Both the position numbers and the translations under genes were made by a program. A stretch of DNA of 64,000 nucleotides from an uncultured Acidobacteriia bacterium (GTDB lineage Bacteria > Acidobacteriota > Terriglobia > Bryobacterales > Bryobacteraceae). Every line of letters begins with the position of its first letter. Within the stretch, counting starts at the first letter, position 1. Where the stretch lies: positions 1 through 64,000 of the forward strand of contig CAIXXM010000102.1 of NCBI GenBank assembly GCA_903923395.1. The letters run 5' to 3'. The notes beneath the pieces are model-generated. The model saw only the letters and a program-made list of their open reading frames with translations. It did not search any database and was not told the origin of the DNA. Shown piece by piece: positions 18,131 to 27,562 of this stretch.

Positions 18131-19873
18131 TTACCGCCCTTCGCCCACCTGCTGACGCCACATTGCGTAATACAAGCCTTTGCCATCCACCAATTCTTCA
18201 TGCCGCCCTCCTTCCACAATTTTGCCGCGTTCGAGCACGAAGATGCGGTCGGCATGCATGACGGTGGAAAGGCGGTGTGCAATCAGGATGGTGATGGCGT
18301 TCCGCTTCGCGGCAACTTCGCGGATGGTGGAGCCGATCTCCTCTTCGGTGAGGGAATCGAGCGCGGAGGTGGCTTCGTCGAAGACCAGCAATTGCGGCTT
18401 GCGGAGCAGGGCTCGGGCGATGGAGAGGCGCTGTTTCTCACCGCCGGAGACTTTCACGCCGCCTTCGCCAATGAGCGTATCGAGGCCCTTGTCGGCGCGG
18501 GCCAGCAGTGATTCCACGGAGGCTTGCCGGAGAACGTCGAGGCACTCGGCATCCGTGGCGCCTGGTTTCACGAAGAGGAGGTTTTCGCGGATGGTGCCGC
18601 TGAACAGTTGCGTATCCTGCGTTACGAAGCCAATGCGTTCGCGCAGGTCTCCGACCGTGATCTGATCTTCCGGCGTGCCGTTGTAATAAATATGACCGTT
18701 ACGGGGACGGTAAAGGCCCACGAGAAGTTTGACCAGTGTCGTCTTGCCCGCACCAGAGGGGCCGACGAAGGCAATGGTTTCGCCGGTCTTGACCTCAAAG
18801 GTGATGCCGCAGACCGCAGGCCGGTTGGCCGAGTTGTGTTGGAAGGAGACGTCGTGGAAGCGGAGCGTTTCGAGTTGGTTCAGCGGCACGGGATGTTCCG
18901 GGCGGGGCTCCGGCTTCATGGCGAGAAGCTTCTCAAAGCGGCCCAGGGACACTTCAGTCTCGCGGTAAGTGTTCACCACATTGCCCAGTTCCTGCAGCGG
19001 CCCGAAAATGAAGAACGAGTAGAAGAGCATGGTGAAGAACTGTCCCACGGTGATCTTCTGCGAAAAGATGAGGTAGAGCATCAGGAAGAGAACCGTTGTC
19101 CGCAGCAGGTTCACGAAGGTGCCCTGGATGAAGCTGAGGCTGCGCAGGTATTTCACCTTTTTGAGCTCAAGCTTCAGGATCTTCTGCGTAGTGGTGTTGA
19201 GGCGGCTGATTTCCTGCTGCGCGAGGCCGAGGCTCTTCACCAGTTCGATGTTGCGGAGGGATTCTGTAGTGGAGCCAGCCAGTGCCGTGGTCTCTTTGAC
19301 GATGGCCTGTTGCACGGTCTTGATCTTCTTGCTGAGCAGCGAACTCAGCCCGCCAAGCAGAGGAATGGTGGCAAGATAGGCCGGGCCGATAGACCAGTGC
19401 ACCTGCGCCGCATAAATCATGACGAACACGACGCCGACCAGGGTGGTGAAAAGCAGGTTGACGAAGCTGCCGATGAGCTTTTCGGTATCGCTGCGGACTT
19501 TCTGCAGGATGCCAAGGGTTTCGCCGCTGCGCTGGTCTTCGAATTGTTCGTAGGGCAATTCCAGAGAGTGCCGGATGCCATCGGCATAGATGCGGGCGCC
19601 CACTTGCTGGGTCACCAGATTGACATAGTAATCCTGAAAGTTCTTGGCCACACGGGAAACAAAGGCCACGAAGACGGCGGCACCCAGCAGGCCGGCAACG
19701 CCCTTCAGAAACTCACTGCTGGAGTATTGGTGAAACTTGGTGGCGTAACTGTCAATAATGTGGCGGAAGATCAGCGGATCAAGCAGAGAGAAGACCTGGT
19801 TGATCGCCGCCAGGAGCAGGGCGAGCAGAACCTGCGGCCAGTAGTCACGCAGGTAGCGGTAGAGAGTTGCCAT
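18131..19873 (-). CDS. ABC exporter half-transporter (TM + ATPase)
   Basis: The 580-aa product has a six-TM type I exporter domain (~1-310) fused to an ATPase domain (~330-575): Walker A GPSGAGKTT (~371), the LSGGQ-like signature VSGGEKQRLS (~473), Walker B LLVFDEATSALD (~494) and the H-loop IAHRLST. It should work as a homodimer exporting a lipid, peptide or drug. Its ATG directly follows the stop of the kinase gene (0 bp), so it is co-translated with a membrane Ser/Thr kinase, suggesting functional linkage. Confidence 0.9.
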   Translation of the reverse strand: MATLYRYLRDYWPQVLLALLLAAINQVFSLLDPLIFRHIIDSYATKFHQYSSSEFLKGVAGLLGAAVFVAFVSRVAKNFQDYYVNLVTQQVGARIYADGIRHSLELPYEQFEDQRSGETLGILQKVRSDTEKLIGSFVNLLFTTLVGVVFVMIYAAQVHWSIGPAYLATIPLLGGLSSLLSKKIKTVQQAIVKETTALAGSTTESLRNIELVKSLGLAQQEISRLNTTTQKILKLELKKVKYLRSLSFIQGTFVNLLRTTVLFLMLYLIFSQKITVGQFFTMLFYSFFIFGPLQELGNVVNTYRETEVSLGRFEKLLAMKPEPRPEHPVPLNQLETLRFHDVSFQHNSANRPAVCGITFEVKTGETIAFVGPSGAGKTTLVKLLVGLYRPRNGHIYYNGTPEDQITVGDLRERIGFVTQDTQLFSGTIRENLLFVKPGATDAECLDVLRQASVESLLARADKGLDTLIGEGGVKVSGGEKQRLSIARALLRKPQLLVFDEATSALDSLTEEEIGSTIREVAAKRNAITILIAHRLSTVMHADRIFVLERGKIVEGGRHEELVDGKGLYYAMWRQQVGEGR

Positions 19874-22444
19874 CTACTTCAAGTTAGCGGGTGGACTTGT
19901 ACGGCTCTGGGAGCGCCAGAAAGAGAAGATCGCAATGCCACTTACCAGCGATAAATTCAAGGCCGTGATCCAGTGGAACCAGGCGGACCATTCGTTGCCG
20001 AGAGCGAGGTCGGCGGACGTGTTCAGGGTGAAGATGGCCGTGACTGCGACCAATAGCCCGATGCGCAGAGTGAGGAAGCTGATGAGGGAGTAGAGGCCGA
20101 AATACAGGGGAATATCAATCCAGGGTTGCGTGGTGTTGACCACGTTGCTCTCCGCGAAAAGCATCAGGCTTGCGGCGAAAGCAGCGGCCAGCCAATCTTT
20201 CTTGACGATCAGGCGAAGTCCGCAGAGCAGGAAGAAGACGCAGATACCCCAGAAGATGCAAGAGAATAAACGGTCCGCAACGTGGGCCAGATAGAAGTTG
20301 AAGCCGCTGAGCATCAGGATGGGGGGGCCGGAAGGGGTGCCGCCGTGGTCCATCTGCCAGCGCGCACGCAGTAGAAATACCCCTCCCCCGACGACTCCCA
20401 CTGCGGACCCGAGCAGCAAGTGTGACCCTACGCGGGCATCCAAAAACTGACCCGAAAGTAGGCGGCTCCAGGTGATCAAAGAATGGGGCCAGCGTGCGCG
20501 AACCGGTGGTTCGAGGGCGAGATAGACGACCCAGAGCGTCGCTCCCCACAGCAAAGAAGTGCCCAGATTTTCCCACGCGAAGCCAGCCAGGGCAAGGTCT
20601 GGAACCACGTGCACGGTGGCGAAATACTCCAGGAATCCAAACAGGAAAACGCAGGTGGCCACACGCAGCGCGCCTTTGCGGTCGGTTCGTTCTTCCCGCA
20701 CATTCTTAATCGCGTAGAAGATCCCGCAAAACATGCCCACCAGCGTCATGATGAAAAACACTGACCGGGAGAGGGATTTACCCACGGAGTTTGGGGCTGG
20801 TGCTTTATTCGTGGCTTCCCAGGGCCAATAAATCCGAAACGCGGTGGTCTGTCCGTGCCAGGAAGAAGCCTCCACAACCACGTTTGTACCCGGCATTCCC
20901 GGCCAGGTTCCTGTCCAGGCGTGGCGCGCATCGGCCGGTACTGGTTCCGGGTGTTGCGGGGTCACTTCGTGAAATGACGACAGATCCAGCCCCGCGGTAC
21001 GGAACAGCGCCGCCGGGTCAAACGAGACTGGCGGTTTTGCGTCCTCATTTGGAATGGCCTGAAAGGTGCGCAGGTGGCCCGCGCTGTCCAGCCGGACCGT
21101 GACCATCCCCGGTGTCACGAAGGGCGGATTTTCCAGCGTGATCCTGCCATCGGGATTCGCCAGCAGCAAGTCGCTGCTCTGCCGGTACCAATACTCCACC
21201 GGAGACATGGAGCCATAAACGTCGCTCCAACTCCGGGCACCGCGCTTCGCTGCTGCATAATCCGCAAGGGGGTCAGAGTACTGGAAGCGCCCGAAGAAAT
21301 CGGCCGGGCGTTTTGTGTAACCGAGGGCTGCTGTCAGATCCCGGGCCTTCTGTTGCATGACCTGCGGAGCGAACTCCATTGGTGCCAGGGCCAGCATGGA
21401 AAACGGCAGATGGATCAGGGGATGTGTGAAAACTGAGGCCAGTGCAATCACCAGACAGACCAGTGACCACTTCAGCGGGAAGCCTTCGGTCTTGCCGGAT
21501 GCCGCCACCAGTTCCGGGCTGGGCGTTTGTCCGGCAGCCAATGCTGCTGCCAGTGGATCGCCCCCCGGCAGCGCGGCGGCGACAGCGAGCGCCGATGCGG
21601 GACGGAGCGCGGGGTCCGGCTGAAGGCACATCGCGATGGCGGCTTCCACGGCGGGGTCCACGTCAGAAACGGTGGTGGTGATGCTGGCTGGCTTCCCTGA
21701 TTCGACCAATTGCAATTGATCGGCGAGGCTCTTGCCTTCATAGGCCCGCTTGCCGGTGAAAAGTTCGTAGGCAATCAGGCCGAGGGCGAAGATGTCACTG
21801 CGGTTTGTCGCGGAATCGCCCCGGAGCTGTTCGGGTGCCATGTAGGCGGGGGTACCATTGCGGCTTTCCGGCCCTCTGATCTGGTCGGCGACGGCGGCCA
21901 GGCCGAAATCCATGATGACGGCTTCCCCACGCTTGTTCAGCATGATGTTGTGGGGCTTCAGGTCACGGTGGATGATGCCGCGCTCATGGGCGGCGGCGAG
22001 ACCGGCGCAAAGCTTGCGGGTGATTTCGAGGGCTTTCTGTGCAGGCAGGCGGCCGATGCGGAGGAGCAGGGAGCCGAGGTCTTCGCCATCCACATATTCC
22101 ATGGAAATGAAGGGGACGCCGTCTGCCTCGCCGATGTCATAAACGCGGCAGACGTTGGGGTGAGAAACCTGACGCGCCACCCGGACTTCGTTGTGGAAGC
22201 GTTCGAGAAAGTGCTCATTGCGGGCGGCGTCTTCGGGCAGAAACTTGAGTGCGACGGATTGGCCGAGAGTCAGGTCAGTAGCGCGGTAGACTTCGCCCAT
22301 GCCGCCGCGGCCGAGCAGGGCGATGACCCTGTAGCGGCCGGCGACGAGTGTGCCGGGGACGAAGCGGCCTTCTTCCGGGGTCGCGGTGAGCGGTTTTCGC
22401 GGGGTGGTGGCCACTCCTGTGCGGTCGTCGTCCTGCGAAGTCAT
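19874..22444 (-). CDS. Ser/Thr protein kinase with long polytopic C-terminus
   Basis: 856 aa. Residues ~37-300 form an intact PknB-type kinase: GRGGMGEVY (45-53), VALKFLP (Lys67), HRDLKPHNIML, DFGLAAV and GTPAYMAPEQ. A hydrophobic segment (~330) is followed by a ~220-residue, probably extracytoplasmic region (..WSDVYGSMSPVEYWYRQSSDLL..) and then ~9 TM segments to the C-terminus. The usual bacterial STK has one TM and PASTA or propeller repeats, so the polytopic tail is unusual. I do not recognise the sensor region. It is first in an operon with the ABC exporter. Confidence 0.88.
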   Translation of the reverse strand: MTSQDDDRTGVATTPRKPLTATPEEGRFVPGTLVAGRYRVIALLGRGGMGEVYRATDLTLGQSVALKFLPEDAARNEHFLERFHNEVRVARQVSHPNVCRVYDIGEADGVPFISMEYVDGEDLGSLLLRIGRLPAQKALEITRKLCAGLAAAHERGIIHRDLKPHNIMLNKRGEAVIMDFGLAAVADQIRGPESRNGTPAYMAPEQLRGDSATNRSDIFALGLIAYELFTGKRAYEGKSLADQLQLVESGKPASITTTVSDVDPAVEAAIAMCLQPDPALRPASALAVAAALPGGDPLAAALAAGQTPSPELVAASGKTEGFPLKWSLVCLVIALASVFTHPLIHLPFSMLALAPMEFAPQVMQQKARDLTAALGYTKRPADFFGRFQYSDPLADYAAAKRGARSWSDVYGSMSPVEYWYRQSSDLLLANPDGRITLENPPFVTPGMVTVRLDSAGHLRTFQAIPNEDAKPPVSFDPAALFRTAGLDLSSFHEVTPQHPEPVPADARHAWTGTWPGMPGTNVVVEASSWHGQTTAFRIYWPWEATNKAPAPNSVGKSLSRSVFFIMTLVGMFCGIFYAIKNVREERTDRKGALRVATCVFLFGFLEYFATVHVVPDLALAGFAWENLGTSLLWGATLWVVYLALEPPVRARWPHSLITWSRLLSGQFLDARVGSHLLLGSAVGVVGGGVFLLRARWQMDHGGTPSGPPILMLSGFNFYLAHVADRLFSCIFWGICVFFLLCGLRLIVKKDWLAAAFAASLMLFAESNVVNTTQPWIDIPLYFGLYSLISFLTLRIGLLVAVTAIFTLNTSADLALGNEWSAWFHWITALNLSLVSGIAIFSFWRSQSRTSPPANLK

Positions 22445-22540
22445 TTCTCGATTGTAGTGGTTTGAGGTTTGGCTTGTGGGGTTAGGGCTGGGGGTAGAGG
22501 AGGAGGGTCATTCAGGAGGAAGTGCCGGGGCAGGGCAGTT

Positions 22541-23245
22541 TCACTGACCCGCCGACATTCCGAGAAATCCATAGGCTTCCGCGGTCGCCCGTTCGGCGCT
22601 GTCCACCAGGAAGGGTTCGTAAAAACTCGTGGCATTCTTGCCGAATGCGGTTTGGATGCGCGCCGGGTCTTTGCTCTTCAGCGCATCGATCAACGGCTGG
22701 TGTTCCGCCACGACGGCGGCCAGCTTCTGTAGACCCTGACTGCGCATCATGCTGACGAAGGCGAACAGGGGAACGGTGACCAGATCGAGAAGCCGGAATA
22801 GCGTTTCATTGCCGGAGCACTGCCACACATAACGGTGAAATTCCAGGTCGGCCTGGGCTGCTTCATAGTAGCCGTCGCGCTGAATGGCATCACCCAAGCT
22901 GGTGAGACGGGCTTCCAGCACCGCAAAATCCGCCTCGCTCATGCGCAGCGCCGCCTGTTGCGCGGCCATCACTTCCAGGGTGGCCCGCAACGAAACCCGT
23001 TCGCGGACGTCCTTCGGGCTCAGTCGCGTCACCGTTGTACCGAGATTGCTCTTGCGCGTCACCAGTCCGGCATGTTCCAGGCGCTGCAAAGCATCGCGGA
23101 CCGTGGCCTGGCTCACACCCAGTTCCTTTGCCACCACCAGTTCCCGAATGGCTTCGCCCGGCTGCAGACGGTTCTCGAAAATGGCTTCGCGGAGACGTGC
23201 CACGACCTCGGAAACCCGGGAGCCGGAGGGTGCTGCCTTGACCAT
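22541..23245 (-). CDS. GntR-family (FCD) repressor, NanR-like by context
   Basis: 234 aa from the ATG at 23245 (MVKAAPSGS); the ORF track extends to a TTG at 23281 without support. The N-terminal winged helix (LREAIFENRLQPGEAIRE..VSQATVRDALQRLEHAGLV) is GntR, and the C-terminal all-helical FCD domain has the metal-site pattern DLEFHRYV and a later EHQPLIDAL His. FCD regulators usually bind sugar acids or other carboxylates. It is divergent from the receptor-sialidase-lyase operon and probably represses it through the palindrome at 23296-23307, with sialic acid or a breakdown product as the likely effector. Confidence 0.85.
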   Translation of the reverse strand: MVKAAPSGSRVSEVVARLREAIFENRLQPGEAIRELVVAKELGVSQATVRDALQRLEHAGLVTRKSNLGTTVTRLSPKDVRERVSLRATLEVMAAQQAALRMSEADFAVLEARLTSLGDAIQRDGYYEAAQADLEFHRYVWQCSGNETLFRLLDLVTVPLFAFVSMMRSQGLQKLAAVVAEHQPLIDALKSKDPARIQTAFGKNATSFYEPFLVDSAERATAEAYGFLGMSAGQ

Positions 23246-23271
23246 GGCCTGAGGGTAACATGCAAAATCAC

Positions 23272-23316
23272 TTGACTCCAAGCGGAAGCAAGCGCATTAT
23301 CGATAATGTAATCGAT
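23272..23316 (+). promoter_or_regulatory. Promoter and palindromic operator of the sialic-acid-type operon
   Basis: A promoter TTGACT (23272-23277), 17 bp, CATTAT (23295-23300) points to the receptor gene, which has a good AGGAG before its ATG. The 12-bp perfect palindrome ATTATCGATAAT (23296-23307) overlaps the -10. A second ATCGAT core lies at 23311-23316, 12 bp from the first, giving TTATCGAT..ATCGATAA inverted arms. Position over the -10/start site fits repression by the divergent FCD-GntR regulator. Confidence 0.65.
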
Positions 23317-23343
23317 AATTGATTCTCCCCCGTAAGGAGCCAC

Positions 23344-26343
23344 ATGTTCAAAGCCATTTCCCTGCTGCTGTTTTTGCCCGCAGCCTTTCTCTATGCGCAG
23401 ATCAGCGGCGGGTCCATCGTCGGCAATGTGGCCGACCCGAAGGGCCTGGCTGTTGCCAAGGCAACCGTTCGCGCTCTGAACCAGGAAACGAATGAGGTGC
23501 GTGAGACCGCGACCAATGCCGCGGGCTATTACGAATTTCCGCTGTTGCCGCCGGGCAAGTATCGTTTGGAGGCAGTGGCGGAGGGCTTTGAAAGATCGCG
23601 GGGAGAGGTGTTCGAATTATTTTCGGGCACGCGTCCACGCATTGATTTGGGCTTGAAGATCGGCTCGGTTACGGAGACGGTCAATGTGGATGCCACTGCG
23701 CCGTTGTTGAACACCACCACCACGGAACTTGGCGTGGTGATGGCGAGGAACCAGATTGATGAATTGCCTCTCAATGGGCGTAATTTTCAGGATCTGGTGG
23801 GCTTGCAGGCGGGTATGGTGAATGGGCCATCCAGCGGGGCGGGCGGACGCGGGGGAATTTCATTTCACGGTTCCACAGCGCTGGGGACGAATTTACTCTT
23901 AGACGGCGTGGATATGAGTTTCGGCGAGGTCAACGGCGCGTCGGGGTTTGCGTCGGCGGGTGGGGGCAGCACGCTGGTGAACGGGGTCAGCGTGGAGGCG
24001 ATTGAGGAGTTCAAATCCTCCGCGAATGCCACGTCGGCGGAATTCGGGCGCGCGGGTGGGGGCGTTTTGAGTATCATTACCCGGTCGGGGACCAACAAGT
24101 TCCACGGCACGCTCTTCGAGTTCTTCAGGAATGACAAGTTGAATGCCAATGATTTCTTTTCGAACAAGAACTCGCTGCCGAAGTCGCCGCTGCGCTGGAA
24201 TCAGTTTGGCGGCAATGTTGGCGGTCCCGTAAAGCGCGACAAGGTGTTCTTCTTCTTCAACTATGAAGGCGGCCAGGTGAAAAAGCAGGCGCAGATTACC
24301 GGCACGGTGCCGACACCCTATTTTCTCTCCCTGCTGCCCGCGCCGGTGAGCAAGGTGTTGAGCTTCATGATGCCCACAACGTTCACGCCGTCTTCCACTG
24401 TCTATGCGGGGACGCATTTGCGGAATGACCAGCAGCGGAACGCGGAAAACACCTATCTGGCGAAAGTGGACGCGATCTTTTCCAGGCAAAGGCTTTCCGG
24501 GCGGTACAGCTACAACAATCAAACGTATACCTCTCCGAATCTGGAGCCTTCCATGCCGACCACTTATCCTCTGCGGTCGCACAATACGGTGGTGGAAGAT
24601 ACTTATACGTTCGGGCCAGCCGCGTTCAATGATTTCCGGATTGGCTTCAACCGTGTGGATCTGAACCGGAATCCTGCGGGATATGAGAATATCCCGGCCT
24701 ATCTGTCCATACAGGGGATCAGTGCGTCGCTGCCCAATTTCATTCACTTTCTACCCACCACTTACTCGATTGCGGATAACTTCACTCTCATCCGTGGCAG
24801 CCATTCTCTGAAGATGGGGCTGGACCTGCGGGAGGTTCGCAGCGTCCGCGTGCAGGGCGGACCGCCCGTCTACACTTACACCACTTATGCGGACGCGATC
24901 AACTCGAATCCCGCGAGTGTGGGGCTCTCGTTCACCACTAGCAAAGGACAGCGCACAGTGAATGAAGGGTACTATTTTCAAGACGACTGGCATCTGAGCA
25001 AGAGCTTCCAGCTGAACCTTGGCCTCCGCTACGAATATTCGCCTCCATTCGTCGGCGGCTTCAATATCGCGACGTCTGATCCGTTCGGGCCCTTCATCCC
25101 TGCCAACAAACAGCCCATGTTCGCGGCGGACCGTAATGACTTTGGTCCGCGGGTTGGACTGGTTTGGAATCCGGCCTGGAGTCCAAAGACTGTGATCCGC
25201 GCAGGCTATGCACTTAGTTATGTTATGCCGCAGGCAATTCACTACTATGATATGGCGTATATCAGCCCCGGACTCTCCGGCGTATCCACGGTGACCGCAG
25301 CCGACGTACCCAAGCAGTATCTGGTCTATCCTGCGATCCAAACCTTCCAGACGATGATTCAGAATAACCCGTCCTTGCTGCCTTCGGATATTCACCTTTC
25401 GGAAAGCGTGGCTGATTTTCATCGACGGGACACCTATGTCAATATGTGGAACTTTACCATCCAGCGGATGTTGACCTCTACTCTGGCGCTCCAGGCTTCC
25501 TATGTGGGTCAGCGTACGGATAAGTTGATCTCCGTGCGTCCTTTGAACCTGGTGAATCCTGCTATCGGCCAGCGTCCCGTGCCGTCTCTTGGGCAGATCA
25601 ATGTGGCGGAGAATGCAGCGCGGATCAATTTCAATTCTCTGGAAGTGTCCCTGACACAGCGGCTGTGGAAGGGGTTGAATTACGATCTCTACTACACGCA
25701 GTCCAGTGCGAAGGGCTATTACACGCCGGATGACACGATTACCTTTACCGGCAACGGTCTGCAGGACCCGATGAACATTGCAGGCTCCACGGGGCCTGTG
25801 GAAGGTCTGCCCAAGCATAACTTCCGGAGCATCATCAGCTATGCCATTCCGGGTGGGCAATTCAAAAATCGATTGTTGCGTGGAGCACTCGGGGGCTGGA
25901 CGCTCCGCTCTCTCGCGGGTTGGCGTGGAGGGAATCCGCTGAACGTGGTTTCCGGCGGTGACTATGCAGGCAATGGACGCAGCGCGGGCCAGCGTCCGGA
26001 CGTTGTTGCGGGTATGAACCCCTATGTTGAAGATCACAACACGCAGATCTGGCTCACCCCGGCGGCCTTCAGCATCAGCGGACTGCAGGCACAAAAGCGC
26101 TTTGGAAATCTGGGCTTCGATGCGCTGACGGGGCCCTCGGCTTTCAATATGGACACAGGGTTGCACAAGGCATTTGCCATCCGTGAAGGGCAGAAGATTA
26201 CACTGCGTATTGAATCATTCAACACCCTGAACCATACACAGTTTTCCAATCCGACTTTGACCTTGAACAGTGTAAACTTCGGGAAGATTACCGGGGCGGC
26301 GTCGCCGCGGCTCTACCAGGCGGCCCTTAAATATGTCTTCTAA
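23344..26343 (+). CDS. Oar-like TonB-dependent receptor, sialoglycan operon
   Basis: 999-aa outer-membrane protein: signal peptide (MFKAISLLLFLPAAFLYAQ), carboxypeptidase-regulatory domain (~22-105; GNVADPKGLAVAKATVRA), plug (~115-235; MARNQIDELPLNGRNFQDL; TSAEFGRAGGGVLSIITRSG) and a barrel ending ..LYQAALKYVF. It is the first gene of the operon and its last 11 bp overlap the sialidase start. By context it may import sialylated glycans or released sialic acid; the receptor itself carries no substrate signature. Confidence 0.88.
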   Translation: MFKAISLLLFLPAAFLYAQISGGSIVGNVADPKGLAVAKATVRALNQETNEVRETATNAAGYYEFPLLPPGKYRLEAVAEGFERSRGEVFELFSGTRPRIDLGLKIGSVTETVNVDATAPLLNTTTTELGVVMARNQIDELPLNGRNFQDLVGLQAGMVNGPSSGAGGRGGISFHGSTALGTNLLLDGVDMSFGEVNGASGFASAGGGSTLVNGVSVEAIEEFKSSANATSAEFGRAGGGVLSIITRSGTNKFHGTLFEFFRNDKLNANDFFSNKNSLPKSPLRWNQFGGNVGGPVKRDKVFFFFNYEGGQVKKQAQITGTVPTPYFLSLLPAPVSKVLSFMMPTTFTPSSTVYAGTHLRNDQQRNAENTYLAKVDAIFSRQRLSGRYSYNNQTYTSPNLEPSMPTTYPLRSHNTVVEDTYTFGPAAFNDFRIGFNRVDLNRNPAGYENIPAYLSIQGISASLPNFIHFLPTTYSIADNFTLIRGSHSLKMGLDLREVRSVRVQGGPPVYTYTTYADAINSNPASVGLSFTTSKGQRTVNEGYYFQDDWHLSKSFQLNLGLRYEYSPPFVGGFNIATSDPFGPFIPANKQPMFAADRNDFGPRVGLVWNPAWSPKTVIRAGYALSYVMPQAIHYYDMAYISPGLSGVSTVTAADVPKQYLVYPAIQTFQTMIQNNPSLLPSDIHLSESVADFHRRDTYVNMWNFTIQRMLTSTLALQASYVGQRTDKLISVRPLNLVNPAIGQRPVPSLGQINVAENAARINFNSLEVSLTQRLWKGLNYDLYYTQSSAKGYYTPDDTITFTGNGLQDPMNIAGSTGPVEGLPKHNFRSIISYAIPGGQFKNRLLRGALGGWTLRSLAGWRGGNPLNVVSGGDYAGNGRSAGQRPDVVAGMNPYVEDHNTQIWLTPAAFSISGLQAQKRFGNLGFDALTGPSAFNMDTGLHKAFAIREGQKITLRIESFNTLNHTQFSNPTLTLNSVNFGKITGAASPRLYQAALKYVF

Positions 26344-27562
26344 ATACGCTTCTCTCTTAGTGCTGTTTGCCATGCCACTGCTGGCGGTAATCGAACCCGG
26401 CATCGAAAAGATAGAACTCTTCGCCGGTGGCGAGAAGGATCACAAGCTGTACCGGATTCCGGGTATTGTGGTCACCAGCCGCGGGTCGGTGCTGGTCTAC
26501 TGCGAAGGCCGCCGCAGGACAGGCGGGGACTGGGACACGATCGATATCATGCTGCGCCGCAGTACGGACGGGGGGAAGACGTTCAGTCCGCAGGAAGTCA
26601 TCGGTCATGTCGATACGTCACTGCAGCGGAGTCCGGTGGCCATTGAGAAGAAACAGGGCCGGCCCGATGATGTTACTTATAACAATCCAGTGGCCATTGC
26701 GGACAAGAACGGCACCATTCACTTCGTCTTCTGCATTGACTATATGCGGGTGTTCTACATGGCAAGCCGCGATGACGGGAAGACGTTTTCGAAACCAGTA
26801 GAGATTACGCAGGCCTTTGCATCCCTGCGTCCCGGTTATGCGTGGCGTGTTGTGGCGACCGGACCGGGCCATGGAATACAACTGACGAATGGCAGATTGC
26901 TGGTTCCAGCGTGGGTCTCTTTGGGAAAAAATGGCAATGGTCATGGACCCTCGGCAAATACGACGCTTTATAGCGATGATCATGGCAAGACCTGGCATGT
27001 GCAGGGCCTGGCCATTCCAGATTCAACCGAGTTTCCGAGTTCCAATGAGACCGAAGCGGTGCAGTTGACAGATGGCAGTGTGATGCTCAGTGTGCGGACA
27101 CCTTCGGCGGAGAATCGCCGTGTGATTACAACGGGCAAGGACGGGGCAGGGAATTGGGCTGTGCCACATTATCAGGCTGACCTTCCTGATCCGCATTGCA
27201 TGGCCGGGTTGGTCCGGCTTTCCACCGTGAAAAAAGGTGGCAGGAACCGTATCCTGTTCTCGAATCCGGACAACCTCACGCGGGCGGACGGGCGTGATGT
27301 TCCAGGCAAGGACCGCAAGAATGTCACCGTGCGAATCAGTTATGACGAAGGCGCTTCCTGGACCGTGAAACGCACAGTTGAAGCCGGGCCTTCCGGTTAC
27401 TCTGACCTGGCTGTGCTGCCGGATGGCACGATCCTCTGTTTCTACGAAGCGTCACGGAATGGCAGCACGGGGAATGCAGCGGAGCGTCTGCTGCTGGCCC
27501 GCTTCAGCCTGGACTGGCTTACCGAAGGCAAGGATACATTGACGAAAAAAGGCAGGAAATGA
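26333..27562 (+). CDS. Exo-alpha-sialidase-like BNR/Asp-box protein
   Basis: 409 aa with a signal-peptide-like N-terminus (SLLVLFAMPLLAV). It shows the six-bladed sialidase features of GH33: the YRIPGI motif with Arg41 of the arginine triad, RRTGGDWDTIDI with candidate acid/base Asp, four Asp boxes S-x-D-x-G-x-x-[FW] (STDGGKTF, SRDDGKTF, SDDHGKTW, SYDEGASW), and a late YSDLAVLPDGTILCFYE with candidate nucleophile Tyr and Glu. It would release terminal sialic acid in the periplasm or at the surface. It overlaps the receptor by 11 bp and the lyase gene by 4 bp (ATGA). Confidence 0.88.
   Translation: MSSKYASLLVLFAMPLLAVIEPGIEKIELFAGGEKDHKLYRIPGIVVTSRGSVLVYCEGRRRTGGDWDTIDIMLRRSTDGGKTFSPQEVIGHVDTSLQRSPVAIEKKQGRPDDVTYNNPVAIADKNGTIHFVFCIDYMRVFYMASRDDGKTFSKPVEITQAFASLRPGYAWRVVATGPGHGIQLTNGRLLVPAWVSLGKNGNGHGPSANTTLYSDDHGKTWHVQGLAIPDSTEFPSSNETEAVQLTDGSVMLSVRTPSAENRRVITTGKDGAGNWAVPHYQADLPDPHCMAGLVRLSTVKKGGRNRILFSNPDNLTRADGRDVPGKDRKNVTVRISYDEGASWTVKRTVEAGPSGYSDLAVLPDGTILCFYEASRNGSTGNAAERLLLARFSLDWLTEGKDTLTKKGRK

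Noticed and set aside
18039-18161. 41-codon extension of the symporter ORF
   Set aside because: Family-like sequence begins at MAILIEQ; the upstream DNA is better explained as the promoter region.
24751-26166. 471-aa antisense ORF, and the similar 5724..7148 (474 aa), 18524..19954 (476 aa) and 54039..55484 (481 aa)
   Set aside because: Each is opposite a well-supported gene with recognisable domains and shows no motif of its own.
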